Source of the DNA: Streptomyces cyaneus
Lineage (GTDB): Bacteria; Actinomycetota; Actinomycetes; Streptomycetales; Streptomycetaceae
Assembly: GCF_004028635.1 (NCBI RefSeq)
Contig: NZ_RQJW01000003.1
Coordinates: 1,178,001-1,242,000, forward strand
Direction: 5' to 3'
Length of the DNA stretch: 64,000 nucleotides
In this document: positions 51,397-59,977 of the stretch, piece by piece
How positions within the stretch are numbered: the stretch's first letter is position 1
How the letters are laid out: the number at the start of each line of letters is the position of its first letter
Translations under genes and position numbers: made by a program
Notes under the pieces: generated by a model
Told to the model about the DNA's origin: nothing
Seen by the model: only the letters and a program-made list of their open reading frames with translations
The model's database searches: none

Positions 51397-54300
51397 ACCG
51401 GCCCCGCACCAGGCCGAGCGCGGCCTCGCGCAGCCCGTCGTCGTCCAGGGCGGCGTACGTGGACACCGCGTCCTCGTACGCCGCCTTGTCGGCGTTCTCG
51501 GCGTCCTCGCGGGCGCGGGCCGAGGACATCGTGGGCTGGAAGCTGCGCAGATACCGGAACTGCTCGGCGAGCGCGATCAGCCGAACGCCGCCCGCGTCCC
51601 CCTTCGCCAGATCGGCCGTGCCCAGCCCGAGCAGCAGCGCGCCGCACAGCGGGAAGTAGGCCGGCTGGACGGCCGGTGAGCTGGTCAACAGGGTCGTGAG
51701 GCGGTCAGGGAAGGCAGCCAGGAGATCTTCGACGAGGTCCGCCCGGCCGTGCCGGGCGTGTGCGGTCACGGCGACCGACTGGAGTTCCGGCCCCCAGGCC
51801 TCCATCAGCATCTCACCGCCGGGTATCGAATGCGCGATGTGCGCCAGCCGGTCCAGGGTCCGGCGCCACAGGCCCAGTCCCGTCTCGATGTCGCCGCGCG
51901 CGAGCGCCATCTCGGCGCGGGCGCCCAGGTCGGGGGTGAACGGATCGGGCGCGGCGATCTCGCGCTGGTACCGCAGCGCCTGCTCCAGCCAGTGTTCCGC
52001 CTCGTCGAGCTCCCCGGCCTGCAGGCTGGCCAGCATGATCCCCCAGCGCAGGCCGATCGAGTCGGTCCACTCGCCGTACTCGTCGAGGGATTCGAGCGCG
52101 GCCTTCATGGGCCCGATCGACTCCGCGCCGCGCTCCATCTGCAGGCACAGTTCGGCGAACCGGGCCCTCGGCCAGATGCGAAGCACCGGGATGTCCTGGT
52201 CGCCGACCGCGTCGAGCATCCGGCGGGCGGCCGTGACGGCCCGGTCGGGTTGGCGGTCGTGCTCCCACACATAGCTGGCGGCGCCGTTGGCGATGCCCGC
52301 GAGCAGCGGCTCGTCGCTGTCGCACAGCGCATCGAGGGTGCCGCGGCCGCCGGGTGCGAGTACCTCCGGAAGGGCGCTCAGCACCGTTGCCACGGCCCGG
52401 ACCAGGGTGTTCGGCGGGGCGGGCGGCAGGCGGCGCAGCGTGACGAGGGTGCGCGGAGCGCCGGGGCCGAGGCCGAGGAAGGAGTTGGCGGTCAGCAGGG
52501 CGGCGGCGGTGCGGGCCGGCTCGACGTACTCGGGGGCCGGCCGGTAGTGGGAGAGCAGCGGCGCGGTGTCCTCCATGAGGGCCATCAGCCGGGCGTAGTG
52601 GGTACTGGCCTCCGTGGACCACAGGCTTCCCAGCACGGCCGTGACCGCGGCGACGGTGTCCCCGTCCGCGAGTCCGAGTGCCAGCCGCAGGGCGTGCACG
52701 AGGTTGTCCTGCTCGGCGCGGATCAGATGCCAGGACGCGAACGGGTCGGCACCGAAGGGCGCGTCGTGGTGAGCGACCCCGAAGTCCCGTGCCCAGCCCA
52801 GGAATCGCTCGGTGACCGCCTCCTCCTCACCGGCCCGCTCCCGATGCGCGGCCGCGAACTCCCGCACGGTCTCCAGCATCCGGAAGCGGGTGCCGTGCGG
52901 GGTGTCGGTCACCTTGAGCAGGGACTGGTCGACGAGATCCTCGAGGACCTCCAAGGCGTCGAAGTCGTCGACGAGCTGTTCCGCCGCTTCGGCGGTGAAG
53001 CCGGCCGGGAAGACCGACAGGGCACGCAAGGCGGCCTGCCCGGGCTCCTCGAGGAGGTTCCAGCTCCAGTCGACGACGGCGTGCAGGGTGCGATGGCGTT
53101 GGGGTGCGTCGCGGGGACCGCCGCGCAGCAGGGCGAAGCGGTCCTCCAGGCGGCGGGCGATCTCCGGGACCGACAGCACGCGGACGCGGGCGGCGGCGAG
53201 TTCGGTGGCGAGCGGCAGGCCGTCGAGGCGGCGGCAGAGGGCGGCCACGGGGCCGGCGGGCAGGTCGACGTCGGGGCGGGCGGCGCGGGCGCGCTGCTCG
53301 AACAGCTCGACGGTGGTGGCGAGGTCGAGCTCAGCGAGGGGGTAGACGGTCTCGGAGGACAGTCCTAGCGGGGCGCGGCTGGTGGTGAGGACGCGCAGGT
53401 CCCTCGTCCTCGACACGAGTCCCTGCACGAGGTCGGCGACGCCCTGGACGACCTGCTCGCAGTTGTCCAGGACGAGCAGCGCGGGCCCGGAGCCCAGCGC
53501 TCCCACGATGCCGGCGATCGGGTCGCCCCCCGCAGCGGGCCGCAGCCCCTCGCCGACGCCCAGCGCGGAGGCGACCTCGGGGGCGACATCGGCGTCCTGG
53601 CGGACACCGGCGAGCGGCACGAGGTGCACGACGCGCTGCTCGGCGTCCCGGGCGACGGCACTCGCGAGCCGTGTCTTGCCGAGGCCGCCGGGGCCGACGA
53701 CCGAGGTGACGCGGGCGCTGTGCAGCAGCCGCCGCACGGCGTCGACATCGGCGTCCCGGCCGAGCAGCGGGTTGGGTTCGTGGGGTACGCCGCGCCGGAC
53801 GGCCGGCGCCTCGCCGCGCAGCAGCTCCTGGTGCAGCTCCTGCAGGGCGGGCCCCGGATCCGTGCCGAGCTCGTCGCGCAGGCGGCGCCGATAGGTGTCG
53901 TACGCCGTCAGCGCGGCGGCCGCTCCTGCCGTTGCCGTCTGACAGCGCATCAGCTCCAGCAGCAGCTCCTCGTCGAGGGGATGTGCCTCCACCAGCTCGC
54001 CGAGCGACCCGGCAGCCTCCTCCCGGCGCCCCGAACGCGCCAACGACAGCGCCCGCAATCGCGCCAACGCCCGGTGCGTGGCGGCGAGTTCGAGGCGCAG
54101 GGCCGCCACGGGGTCGCCGAGGGGTCCGCCTTGCGCCGGGCCGCCGTCCCACAGCGCGAGCCCTTCCTCGGTCTCGGCGACCGCGCCGTGATGGTCGCCG
54201 GCCCGCGCCTTCTCCGTGCCCGCGGCGGCGTGCAGCTGGACGGCCCAGGCGTCGACCTGGTCCTCGCGCAGGGCGATGCGGTAGCCGGTGGGTGTGCTCG

Positions 54301-54529
54301 CGATGACCTCGCCGCCCAGCAGCGAGCGGGCCCGCGAGACCAGGATCTGCAGCGCCTTGGTCGGGTTCTCCGGCTGCTCGTCCGGCCACAGCCCGTCCAC
54401 GAGCCGCCCCGTGCCGCATCCCGCCCGCCGCTCCTGGGCCAGCAGGGCGAGCAGGGCGCGCAGGCGGGGTGCGGTGATCTCCTTGCCCCGGTGGGCGACG
54501 GACGTCAGCAGCGTCAACTCGATGGCCAC
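51386..54529 (-). CDS. AfsR/SARP-like regulator (winged helix - BTAD - NB-ARC - TPR-like)
   Basis: A 1047-residue regulator. An N-terminal OmpR-like DNA-binding domain (about 1-90: ELTLLTSVAHRGKEI, LWPDEQPENPTKALQILVSRARSLLG) is followed by the BTAD helical domain (about 95-240), an NB-ARC ATPase (Walker A GPGGLGKTRLA near 277; LLVLDNCEQ; SRAPLGLSSE), and a long helical, TPR-like C terminus from about 560. Such proteins switch on neighbouring genes by binding direct repeats. The DrrAB promoter has 11-bp direct repeats, making the exporter and P450 plausible targets. ATG at 54529; upstream tandem repeats at 54550-54575. Confidence 0.92.
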   Translation of the reverse strand: MAIELTLLTSVAHRGKEITAPRLRALLALLAQERRAGCGTGRLVDGLWPDEQPENPTKALQILVSRARSLLGGEVIASTPTGYRIALREDQVDAWAVQLHAAAGTEKARAGDHHGAVAETEEGLALWDGGPAQGGPLGDPVAALRLELAATHRALARLRALSLARSGRREEAAGSLGELVEAHPLDEELLLELMRCQTATAGAAAALTAYDTYRRRLRDELGTDPGPALQELHQELLRGEAPAVRRGVPHEPNPLLGRDADVDAVRRLLHSARVTSVVGPGGLGKTRLASAVARDAEQRVVHLVPLAGVRQDADVAPEVASALGVGEGLRPAAGGDPIAGIVGALGSGPALLVLDNCEQVVQGVADLVQGLVSRTRDLRVLTTSRAPLGLSSETVYPLAELDLATTVELFEQRARAARPDVDLPAGPVAALCRRLDGLPLATELAAARVRVLSVPEIARRLEDRFALLRGGPRDAPQRHRTLHAVVDWSWNLLEEPGQAALRALSVFPAGFTAEAAEQLVDDFDALEVLEDLVDQSLLKVTDTPHGTRFRMLETVREFAAAHRERAGEEEAVTERFLGWARDFGVAHHDAPFGADPFASWHLIRAEQDNLVHALRLALGLADGDTVAAVTAVLGSLWSTEASTHYARLMALMEDTAPLLSHYRPAPEYVEPARTAAALLTANSFLGLGPGAPRTLVTLRRLPPAPPNTLVRAVATVLSALPEVLAPGGRGTLDALCDSDEPLLAGIANGAASYVWEHDRQPDRAVTAARRMLDAVGDQDIPVLRIWPRARFAELCLQMERGAESIGPMKAALESLDEYGEWTDSIGLRWGIMLASLQAGELDEAEHWLEQALRYQREIAAPDPFTPDLGARAEMALARGDIETGLGLWRRTLDRLAHIAHSIPGGEMLMEAWGPELQSVAVTAHARHGRADLVEDLLAAFPDRLTTLLTSSPAVQPAYFPLCGALLLGLGTADLAKGDAGGVRLIALAEQFRYLRSFQPTMSSARAREDAENADKAAYEDAVSTYAALDDDGLREAALGLVRGRFTA

Positions 54530-54549
54530 CCGAGCAGATTAGTCAGAAC

Positions 54550-54575
54550 GGGTGGTCGGAGCGGGTGGTCGGAGC
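54550..54575. repeat. Perfect 13-bp tandem repeat between the BTAD regulator and DUF779 gene
   Basis: GGGTGGTCGGAGC occurs twice in direct succession (54550-54562, 54563-54575), 21 bp upstream of the BTAD regulator start and 55 bp upstream of the divergent DUF779 gene. A possible control site for either; the 13-bp period does not match the 11-bp repeats at 48292-48324. Confidence 0.55.
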
Positions 54576-54629
54576 TTGCCGGAACGGGCGCAACCCTCTC
54601 GCAACGTTGCCTGTGCTGCCCTTGCCGCC

Positions 54630-54989
54630 ATGTATGAGGAGACCCCGCGCGTCGAGCTCACTCCCGCGGCCGCCGACCTGCTGCGCCGTCTGCGCGCGAC
54701 GCACGGCCCGCTGATGTTCCACCAGTCCGGCGGCTGCTGCGACGGCAGCGCGCCGATGTGCTACCCGGCGGGCGAGTTCCGCACGGGCGGCTCGGACGTG
54801 CTGCTCGCGGAGCTGGACGTCGAGGGGGTGGCGGAGCCGGTGACGTTCTGGATGGCTCGCAGTCAGTACGAGGCGTGGAGCCACACCCGGCTGATCGTCG
54901 ACGTCGTCGAGGGGCGGGGCAGCGGCTTCTCGCTGGAGGCACCCGAGGGGGTGCGTTTCCTCACCCGTTCGCGGGTCGTCGGCGCCTAG
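54630..54989 (+). CDS. DUF779 family protein
   Basis: A 119-residue protein of DUF779: VELTPAAADLLRRLRATHGPLMFHQSGGCCDGSAPMC, the conserved Cys cluster, then FWMARSQYEAWSHTRLIVDVVEGRGSGFSLEAPEGVRFLTRSR. DUF779 genes usually sit beside aldehyde dehydrogenase genes and their role is not established. No aldehyde dehydrogenase is present here. ATG at 54630; the frame is open upstream to 54552 but the homologous part starts at MYEETPRVEL. Confidence 0.88.
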   Translation: MYEETPRVELTPAAADLLRRLRATHGPLMFHQSGGCCDGSAPMCYPAGEFRTGGSDVLLAELDVEGVAEPVTFWMARSQYEAWSHTRLIVDVVEGRGSGFSLEAPEGVRFLTRSRVVGA

Positions 54990-55065
54990 CAACCCTGCAG
55001 GTCATCGCCGTCTGGTGCACTTCCCCTGAGCCCTGGGACATTTGACGCGACATCAGGGGGGAACC

Positions 55066-56304
55066 ATGACACGTCGTCAGAAACGGTTCGGAGCAGGCAG
55101 AGCGGCGCTCACGCTGCTCACGGCACTCAGCGCGCTGGCCGGTGCGGCCCTGGTGGGGGCGGCCCCGGCCGGCGCCGCCCAGCCGGGCACCGAGATCGCG
55201 CCGGGTGTCGCGTACGACGAGTTCGACATCGCGGCGGGGAGGGGCACGACTCACGCCCACGTACTCACCGTCGACCTGCGCAATCCGCACGTACGTCTCG
55301 ATCTGCTGCATCCGGGAGCGGTGGCGGCGCGGGCGACCGTCTCGCAGCAGGCCACCGCGCAGGGGGCCGTCGCCGGCGTGAACGGTGACTTCTTCAACAT
55401 CAGCGAGGCCCAGCACCCGGGTGTCCAGGCGACCGGCGCGAGCGTGGGTCCGGCGATCGCGCGCGGCCGGGCACTGAAGGCGGCGGTGCCGAACGGCCAG
55501 CGTTTCGGGCCGGCACTGCCGCCCGGCACGAGCACCGAGAACGTGCTCGGTGTGGGCGTCGACCGCAGGGCCCGGCTGGACGGCCTGAGCCTCGTCGGCT
55601 CGATCCGCACCGGCGAGGGCCGGCTACCGCTGCGCGGGCTCAACCAGTACGCGCTGCCGGTGGGCTCCATCGGGGCGTTCACCGCCGCGTGGGGCAGCGC
55701 CTCCCGGGTGCGTGCCACCTGCGGCACGGACACGGACCGTGCGGCTCCGTGCAGCACCGACACCTACGAGGTGACGGTCCGCCGCGGCAAGGTCGTGTCG
55801 ACCGCCGATACTCCGGGGAGCGGGCCGATCTCCTCGGGCACCACCGTCCTCGTCGGCCGGGAGGCGGGCGCGCAGCAGTTGCGGAAGCTCTTCGCCGGCG
55901 AGCGGGTGAAGGTACGGCACCGGCTGGTGGCGTCGGCGTCACGGATCCCGTACCGCTTCGCCCTCGGCGGCTACCCCGTGCTCGACGACGGACAGCCGCT
56001 GCCCGGCTTGGACAACAGGGCCTCGGCCGTGCGCACCGCCGTGGGCATCTCGGACGGTGGCCGACGCCTGCTGCTGCTCGCGCTGGACGGCGCACCCGAG
56101 TTCCGCACCGGCCTGACCGTCGCCGAAGTGGCGTCCGTGATGCGGGAGTTGGGCTCGTCCGACGCCTTCAGCCTGGACGGCGGCGGTTCGTCGACGCTGG
56201 TCGCCCGCGAGCCGGGAGCGGCGAGGGTCTCGGTACGCAATCACCCGTCCGACGGCGTGGAACGCCCCGTCCCGAACGGCATCGGAGTGTTCTCGACGCC
56301 CTGA
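55066..56304 (+). CDS. Secreted phosphodiester glycosidase-like (NAGPA domain) protein
   Basis: A 412-residue exported protein. Signal peptide about 1-38 (RAALTLLTALSALAGAALVGAAPAGA). The NAGPA domain motifs are present: VAGVNGDFFNI, PYRFALGGYPVL, RTAVGISDGGRRLLLLALDG and DAFSLDGGGSSTLV, ending PNGIGVFSTP. The founding member uncovers mannose-6-phosphate by removing GlcNAc; bacterial members act on exported phosphodiester-linked glycans, targets mostly unknown. The ATG at 55066 is preceded by GGGGGGA, favoured over the ATG at 55042. Confidence 0.88.
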   Translation: MTRRQKRFGAGRAALTLLTALSALAGAALVGAAPAGAAQPGTEIAPGVAYDEFDIAAGRGTTHAHVLTVDLRNPHVRLDLLHPGAVAARATVSQQATAQGAVAGVNGDFFNISEAQHPGVQATGASVGPAIARGRALKAAVPNGQRFGPALPPGTSTENVLGVGVDRRARLDGLSLVGSIRTGEGRLPLRGLNQYALPVGSIGAFTAAWGSASRVRATCGTDTDRAAPCSTDTYEVTVRRGKVVSTADTPGSGPISSGTTVLVGREAGAQQLRKLFAGERVKVRHRLVASASRIPYRFALGGYPVLDDGQPLPGLDNRASAVRTAVGISDGGRRLLLLALDGAPEFRTGLTVAEVASVMRELGSSDAFSLDGGGSSTLVAREPGAARVSVRNHPSDGVERPVPNGIGVFSTP

Positions 56305-56321
56305 TCCTCAGGGCCTGGGCC

Positions 56322-56516
56322 TCACGGTCTGAGGCTGCTGACGATGTCCGCCGTGGCCGTCAGACCGCTGTTGATGGTGGGCGCCATGCTCGTGCTGGCC
56401 AGGTAGAAACCGAGCAGCAGGCACACCAGCGCGTGGGTGATCTTCAGCCCGCCGCTGCGCACGAAGATCACCGCCAGAATGAACAGCAGCAACACCACAG
56501 AGATGGAAATGGCCAT
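56322..56516 (-). CDS. Small two-helix membrane protein
   Basis: A 64-residue protein with two hydrophobic helices (SISVVLLLFILAVIFV and THALVCLLLGFYLASTS) and a short polar tail (INSGLTATADIVSSL). GGAGG lies six bases before the ATG at 56516, which supports translation strongly. It is convergent with the phosphodiester glycosidase-like gene, 17 bp from its stop. I have no function for it; it resembles small membrane proteins that recur in Streptomyces. Confidence 0.75.
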   Translation of the reverse strand: MAISISVVLLLFILAVIFVRSGGLKITHALVCLLLGFYLASTSMAPTINSGLTATADIVSSLRP

Positions 56517-56653
56517 CGTCAACCTCCTCCGCCACGCCGCCTTGCCCGGTTCACGGCCTTCGGCCGCAAGTGTGGCGTAGCGGAGGGTTCGTCCGGGCGG
56601 CTGAGCTGTACTCCGAACGTGTGGTGTCCGACGCGGTGTGCCGGGAGGTGTGC

Positions 56654-57517
56654 CTAGGCCGTCCGGTGGGCGTCGAGGAATGCTTCCAGACCGGCGAGGT
56701 CGTCGGTGTTGAGGAAGTCGACGTCGGCGGCGACCAGTTCGCTCCACAGGGCGTCCCGGGCGGGACCGGCCACGTCCGGGGTGGCCCAGAAGCGCACCTT
56801 CTGCCCTCGGGAGTGCGCCGCCCGGACGATGCCGCGCAGCTTCTGCCGCTCGGCTTCGGGGAAGGCGCCCACGCCGAGCCAGGTGAAGTTGAGCGTCCAG
56901 TTGTCGCTGATCAGCGGGATGAAAGAGGCGGGCGCGGAGCTGCCGAGGTCGGCGAGGCGGCCGTCGTAGAAGGCCCGGCGGACGGTCTGGGCCTCCATCG
57001 GCACCCGGGCGGCACGGTCACCGGAGACCACGGCGGTGACCGGGCCCGGGAACACCCGGCCGTGGGCATACGTCGTGAACAGGTGCCTGTAGCGCTTCAG
57101 GTGCTTGTCGAGTTCGAGGTACGTCGAGGAGCCCTCGGTCTTGATGTCGATGAGCAGCTGGATCGGCCTGCGGTAACCCCGGTAGACCGAGCCGTGGTTG
57201 GCCCGCACGCGGGCCGCCAGCGGGTCGAGGTAGAGGGACTCGAGCGTGCGGCTGGGGTCGAGGTCCTCGGGGTCGTGGGCGACCAGGAGCTGGTCGCCGA
57301 CCAGGTAGATGTCGGCCTCGACGCTGCCGAAGCGGTGGTCGAGGGCGTCGAGGAGGGGGCGCGGGTGCTCGTAGTCGTTGTGGGCGTGCGCCCGCCACAA
57401 GGGGCGCGGACCGTGCTTCGGTTCGCCCGCCAGCGCACGGGGGGCGGGCAGGGCGACGGTGCCCGCGAGGGCGGCGCCGAGGGTGGTGAGGGCTCTGCGA
57501 CGGGTGGTGAGGGCCAT
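56654..57517 (-). CDS. Secreted GDPD/PI-PLC-like phosphodiesterase
   Basis: A 287-residue exported protein. Twin-arginine-like signal (TTRRRALTTLGAALAGTVAL) with cleavage near 31. The TIM-barrel start reads WRAHAHNDYEHPRPLLDALDH, then SVEADIYLVGDQLLVAHDPEDLDP with the Glu-Asp pair (67, 69) and His 81 of the GDPD metal/active site; the first His-Arg of GDPD is replaced by HAHND. Later IQLLIDIKTEGSS and the C-terminal VDFLNTDDLAGLEAFL fit the family. It may hydrolyse glycerophosphodiesters or related phosphoesters outside the cell. Confidence 0.82.
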   Translation of the reverse strand: MALTTRRRALTTLGAALAGTVALPAPRALAGEPKHGPRPLWRAHAHNDYEHPRPLLDALDHRFGSVEADIYLVGDQLLVAHDPEDLDPSRTLESLYLDPLAARVRANHGSVYRGYRRPIQLLIDIKTEGSSTYLELDKHLKRYRHLFTTYAHGRVFPGPVTAVVSGDRAARVPMEAQTVRRAFYDGRLADLGSSAPASFIPLISDNWTLNFTWLGVGAFPEAERQKLRGIVRAAHSRGQKVRFWATPDVAGPARDALWSELVAADVDFLNTDDLAGLEAFLDAHRTA

Positions 57518-57656
57518 GCTCTGCCTCCCTGACAGGGGCGATAGGGGCGTAGGGGACCGCTGCGAGTATGCGATTCCGAAGCCACAAACAGCAGAGCTGG
57601 GCAGGGAGTTGGCCGGACTGCCGTCCGGCGTTCACTTCGTCCGTGCAGGGCACACG

Positions 57657-57686
57657 AAAAGGCCCGCCCCAGGTGGGGCGGGCTTT
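57657..57686. terminator. Terminator downstream of the acyl-CoA dehydrogenase operon
   Basis: GCCCGCCCCA (57662-57671) and TGGGGCGGGC (57674-57683) form a 10-bp perfect hairpin with a tight loop. An A-run on the left and T-run on the right (AAAAG...CTTT) flank it, so on the minus strand it is followed by T residues. It lies 25 bp after the dehydrogenase stop and can work in both directions. Confidence 0.8.
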
Positions 57687-57710
57687 CCGTGCGCTTCGCT
57701 CAGGTGTACG

Positions 57711-58796
57711 TCAGGGAGCCTGGAGGTCGACGAGTTCGGCCAGCGCCGCACGGTGGGCGCCCGCGGTGCCGTAGGCGATCGAGTCGGCCTTGGCCCGCTT
57801 CAGGTACAGATGGATCGGGTGCTCCCAGGTCATCCCGATACCGGCGTGCAGTTGCAGTGCCTCCTCGGCGGCGTGCACGGCGACGGGCGCGGCGTACGCC
57901 TGGGCGACCGTCACCGCCACATCGACGTCGTCGCCCGTCGCGAGCGCGTCGGCGGCGCCCCGCGCGGCGGCGCGCAGGTTGACGACCTCCAGCCACAGCT
58001 GGGCGAGCCGGTGCTTGAGGGCCTGGAAGCCGCCGACGGGACGGTTGAACTGCTTGCGGTCCTTCAGATAGCGGACCGTCTCGGTCAACGTCCACTCGGC
58101 GAGCCCGAGTTGCTCGGAGGCGAGCAGCCCGGCCCCGGCGCGCAACGCGCGTCGTACGGCGGGCTCGGCGTCGCCCAGCAGGCGGCCGGCCGCACCCTCA
58201 AGAACCACGGTCGCCACCGGCCGGGTCAGGTCCAGGGACACCTGCGGGGTGACGGTGACGGCATCGGCGTCCACCGCGTACAGCCCGCCGTCGTCCGCGG
58301 GCACCAGCAGCACATCGGCGACGGCCGCGTCCGCGATACCGGTCAACTCCCCGTAGAGGGCACCGTCTTCATGCCGTACGACCTTGTAGACGCCGCTGGG
58401 GGCGACGTTCAGGGCGACGGCGAGGGCCCCGATCCGCCGGCCGGACGCCAGTTCGGCGAGCAGGCCGCCCTCGTCCTCGCAGGCGAGCAGGGCCTCGGTC
58501 GCGACGACGGCGCTCGTCAGGTACGGCACGGGAGCGACGGCGCGCCCCAACTCCTCCAGGACGACGGCGACTTCGCGGTGCGTGGCACCCTGGCCGCCCT
58601 TCGCCTCCGGGACGAGGAGCCCCGCCAGGCCCATGCCGTCGGCGAGCGCCTTCCAGGCCGCCAGGTCGTGCGGGGCGTCCGACTCGGTGCGTGCGATGAC
58701 ACCGGGGGCGTCGCAGTGGTCGGCGAGCAGGTCCCGCACGGCGGCCCGCAGCGCCTCTTCCTCCTCCGAGTACAGCAGGTCGGGCTGGGTGCTCAT
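57711..58796 (-). CDS. Acyl-CoA dehydrogenase (short partner of a pair)
   Basis: A 361-residue acyl-CoA dehydrogenase. GLAGLLVPEAKGGQGATHREVAVVLEELGRAVAPVPYL in the N-terminal domain; FAD-binding C-terminal half with RYLKDRKQFNRPVGGFQALKHRLAQLWLEV and LQLHAGIGMTWEHPIHLYLKRAKA. This shorter type typically forms an alpha2-beta2 enzyme with a larger partner, encoded here by the overlapping upstream gene (4-bp overlap). Such pairs in actinobacteria oxidise bulky or branched acyl-CoAs, including sterol side chains. Substrate unknown here. Confidence 0.92.
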   Translation of the reverse strand: MSTQPDLLYSEEEEALRAAVRDLLADHCDAPGVIARTESDAPHDLAAWKALADGMGLAGLLVPEAKGGQGATHREVAVVLEELGRAVAPVPYLTSAVVATEALLACEDEGGLLAELASGRRIGALAVALNVAPSGVYKVVRHEDGALYGELTGIADAAVADVLLVPADDGGLYAVDADAVTVTPQVSLDLTRPVATVVLEGAAGRLLGDAEPAVRRALRAGAGLLASEQLGLAEWTLTETVRYLKDRKQFNRPVGGFQALKHRLAQLWLEVVNLRAAARGAADALATGDDVDVAVTVAQAYAAPVAVHAAEEALQLHAGIGMTWEHPIHLYLKRAKADSIAYGTAGAHRAALAELVDLQAP

Positions 58797-59977
58797 CGGG
58801 CGAGGTCCTTCCAGGCGACGTCCTTGTCGGTGCGCGGCTCACTGGGCAGGCCCAGAACGCGCTCGGCGACGATGTTCAGCAGAACCTCGGTGGTCCCGCC
58901 CTCGATGCTGTTGCCCTTGGAGCGGAGGTAGCGGTAGCCGGCGTCGCGGCCGACGAAGTCCACCAGCTCGGGCCGACGCATGGTCCAGTCGTCGTACAAC
59001 AGGCCCTCCTCGCCGCGGAGTTCGACCTCAAGGCCGCTGATCTCCTGGTTGAGGCGGGCGAAGGCGAGCTTCATGCCGGCACCCTCGGGGCCGGGCTGGC
59101 CCGCGACGAGCTGCTGGCGCAGCCGCTCCGCCGTGAGGCGGGAGACCTCGGTGTCCACCCACAACTTCAGCAGCCGCTGGTGCAGGTCGTGGGTGCGCAG
59201 CTCGGGGCGTTCGCGCCACGTCTTCGAGACCGGGCCGATCATGCCGCCCTCACGGGGCAGCCGCATGCCGCCGATGGCGACGCGCTCGTTGTTCAGCGTG
59301 GTCTGCGCGACCCGCCACCCGTCACCGACCTCACCGAGGCGGCACGAGTCCGGGATGCGGACGTCGGTCAGGAAGACCTCGTTGAACTCGGCCTCGCCGG
59401 TGATCTGACGCAGCGGCCGGACCTCGACGCCGGGGTCGGTCATGTCGCAGAGGAAGTACGTGATGCCGGCGTGCTTGGGCACATCCGGGTCGGTGCGGGC
59501 GATGAGGATGGCCCAGCGGGAGTTGTGGGCGCCGGACGTCCACACCTTCTGCCCGTTGACCACCCAGTCGTCGCCCTCACGGACGGCCCGGGTACCCAGC
59601 GCGGCGAGGTCGGACCCGGCGCCGGGCTCGCTGAACAGCTGGCACCAGACCTCCTCCCCCACCCACAGCGGCCGCAGAAAGCGCTGCTTCTGCTCCTCGG
59701 TGCCGTACTTGAGGATCGTCGGGGCGGCCATGCCGAGCCCGATGCCGTTGCGGCGCGAGTCGTTGTCGGGGGCTCCGGCAGCCTCCAGCTCAGCGTCCAC
59801 GACAGCCTGGAGGGAGCGGGGTACACCCAGCCCGCCGAGGCCCTCCGGGTAGTGCACCCAGGCCAGTCCCGCGTCGAAGCGGGCCTTGAGGAACTCCAGG
59901 CGGTCGGTCGTGGCCGGCGGGTGAGCCGCCAGCAACTGAGCGGTACGGCGCCGGAGTTCGGCTGCGTCGATCGTCAT
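58793..59977 (-). CDS. Acyl-CoA dehydrogenase (large partner)
   Basis: A 394-residue acyl-CoA dehydrogenase with the full motif set: WVHYPEGLGGLGVPRSLQAVVDAEL, WCQLFSEPGAGSDLAALGTRA, VNGQKVWTSGAHNSRWAILIART, and the C-terminal SKGNSIEGGTTEVLLNIVAERVLGLP. It dehydrogenates acyl-CoA at C2-C3 with FAD, probably as a heteromer with the smaller dehydrogenase. Overlaps both neighbours by 4 bp (58793-58796, 59974-59977), so three genes form one tightly coupled operon with a quinone oxidoreductase at its head. Confidence 0.94.
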   Translation of the reverse strand: MTIDAAELRRRTAQLLAAHPPATTDRLEFLKARFDAGLAWVHYPEGLGGLGVPRSLQAVVDAELEAAGAPDNDSRRNGIGLGMAAPTILKYGTEEQKQRFLRPLWVGEEVWCQLFSEPGAGSDLAALGTRAVREGDDWVVNGQKVWTSGAHNSRWAILIARTDPDVPKHAGITYFLCDMTDPGVEVRPLRQITGEAEFNEVFLTDVRIPDSCRLGEVGDGWRVAQTTLNNERVAIGGMRLPREGGMIGPVSKTWRERPELRTHDLHQRLLKLWVDTEVSRLTAERLRQQLVAGQPGPEGAGMKLAFARLNQEISGLEVELRGEEGLLYDDWTMRRPELVDFVGRDAGYRYLRSKGNSIEGGTTEVLLNIVAERVLGLPSEPRTDKDVAWKDLAR

